From an uncultured Chloracidobacterium sp. (lineage in GTDB: Bacteria; Acidobacteriota; Blastocatellia; Chloracidobacteriales; Chloracidobacteriaceae): a stretch of DNA of 33,985 bases. Shown piece by piece: positions 33,787 to 33,985 of the stretch. The stretch's first letter is position 1. Each line of letters opens with the position of its first letter. The stretch spans positions 1-33,985 of the forward strand of contig CALCKX010000078.1 of NCBI GenBank assembly GCA_937966115.1, read 5' to 3'. Under the pieces are notes generated by a model. It did not search any database. It was not told the DNA's origin and saw nothing but the letters and a program-made list of their open reading frames with translations. A program made the translations under genes and the position numbers.

Positions 33787-33985
33787 TCACGGATTCGAGA
33801 CCGCCGATAGCGGCGACGCGGCCGGCTGGCGATACCGCAGCAGCGCCAGGCCAAACTCCTCGCCCAACGGCGGCGCGCCGTAAATGCGAATAACCTCGTA
33901 ATGTTCGACAATCCAGGTCGTCATCAGTCGCCCGCAGCGGTCATCGGCGCCAAAGCGCCCAAGCCCATACTCCGAAAAGTCGCGT
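33787..33985 (-). CDS. Partial CDS, 3' end only, function unknown
   Basis: An open frame enters from the right edge on the minus strand and ends with TGA at 33787-33789. About 65 residues are visible ([20 protein letters not shown], then [20 protein letters not shown]). It is not in the ORF track because the start is outside the window. The composition looks coding (aromatic and charged residues well mixed), unlike the overlapping Arg-rich ORF at 33708-33911. No domain recognised. It stops about 134 bp before mtnA on the same strand. Confidence 0.6.
   Translation of the reverse strand, partial: RDFSEYGLGRFGADDRCGRLMTTWIVEHYEVIRIYGAPPLGEEFGLALLRYRQPAASPLSAVSNP

Overview
The window is a GC-rich stretch of a Gram-negative (diderm) bacterial chromosome. 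It carries only ordinary chromosomal genes, densely packed: no tRNA or rRNA, no transposase or integrase, no phage genes and no CRISPR array were found. The gene set includes a PilQ secretin, the PilMNOP alignment complex, an LptC/LptA-type protein, NagZ and a Roadblock/LC7 protein directly behind pilQ. This set and the sequence flavour suggest an Acidobacteriota-like organism (perhaps Blastocatellia/Chloracidobacterium). That assignment is inference, not proof.

Layout from left to right. (1) About 26-10616, minus strand: a cell-elongation block. In transcription order it is a membrane-anchored FecR/Ig-like protein, mreB, mreC, mreD, mrdA (PBP2), rodA and an RNase E/G-family ribonuclease. The ribonuclease has a disordered insertion of nearly 490 residues splitting its S1 domain. 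(2) 10798-12288, plus strand: leucyl aminopeptidase pepA. It meets head-on with a minus-strand pair, an enoyl-CoA hydratase-family gene followed by a ThiF/MoeB adenylyltransferase (12289-14105). The two stop codons form TAGCTA with no base between them. (3) 14243-16291, plus strand: an exported M61 PDZ peptidase, convergent and overlapping with a long aldo/keto reductase (16201-17625, minus). (4) 17781-24336, minus strand: the type IV pilus operon pilM-N-O-P-Q plus a Roadblock/LC7 (MglB-like) gene whose GTG start overlaps the pilQ stop. A textbook intrinsic terminator closes the operon. (5) 24880-29163, plus strand: a membrane-anchored DUF3352-like protein, rimO and an asparaginase II-family protein. 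(6) 29260-33985, minus strand: a partial unknown gene, mtnA, nagZ and a large LptC/LptA-like protein that overlaps nagZ by 4 bp.

Functionally the window centres on envelope construction. It covers rod-shape peptidoglycan synthesis (MreBCD-PBP2-RodA), peptidoglycan recycling (NagZ), LPS transport (LptC/A-like) and the type IV pilus machine, with housekeeping genes between (pepA, rimO, mtnA).

No clearly new multi-gene system was found. The most unusual signals are the RNase E/G insertion, an 18-bp perfect inverted repeat inside the M61 peptidase gene next to an atypical C-terminal tail, a 16-bp perfect inverted repeat in the mreB leader, and two independent 12-bp tandem duplications that copy the stop codons of rodA and pilN in frame.
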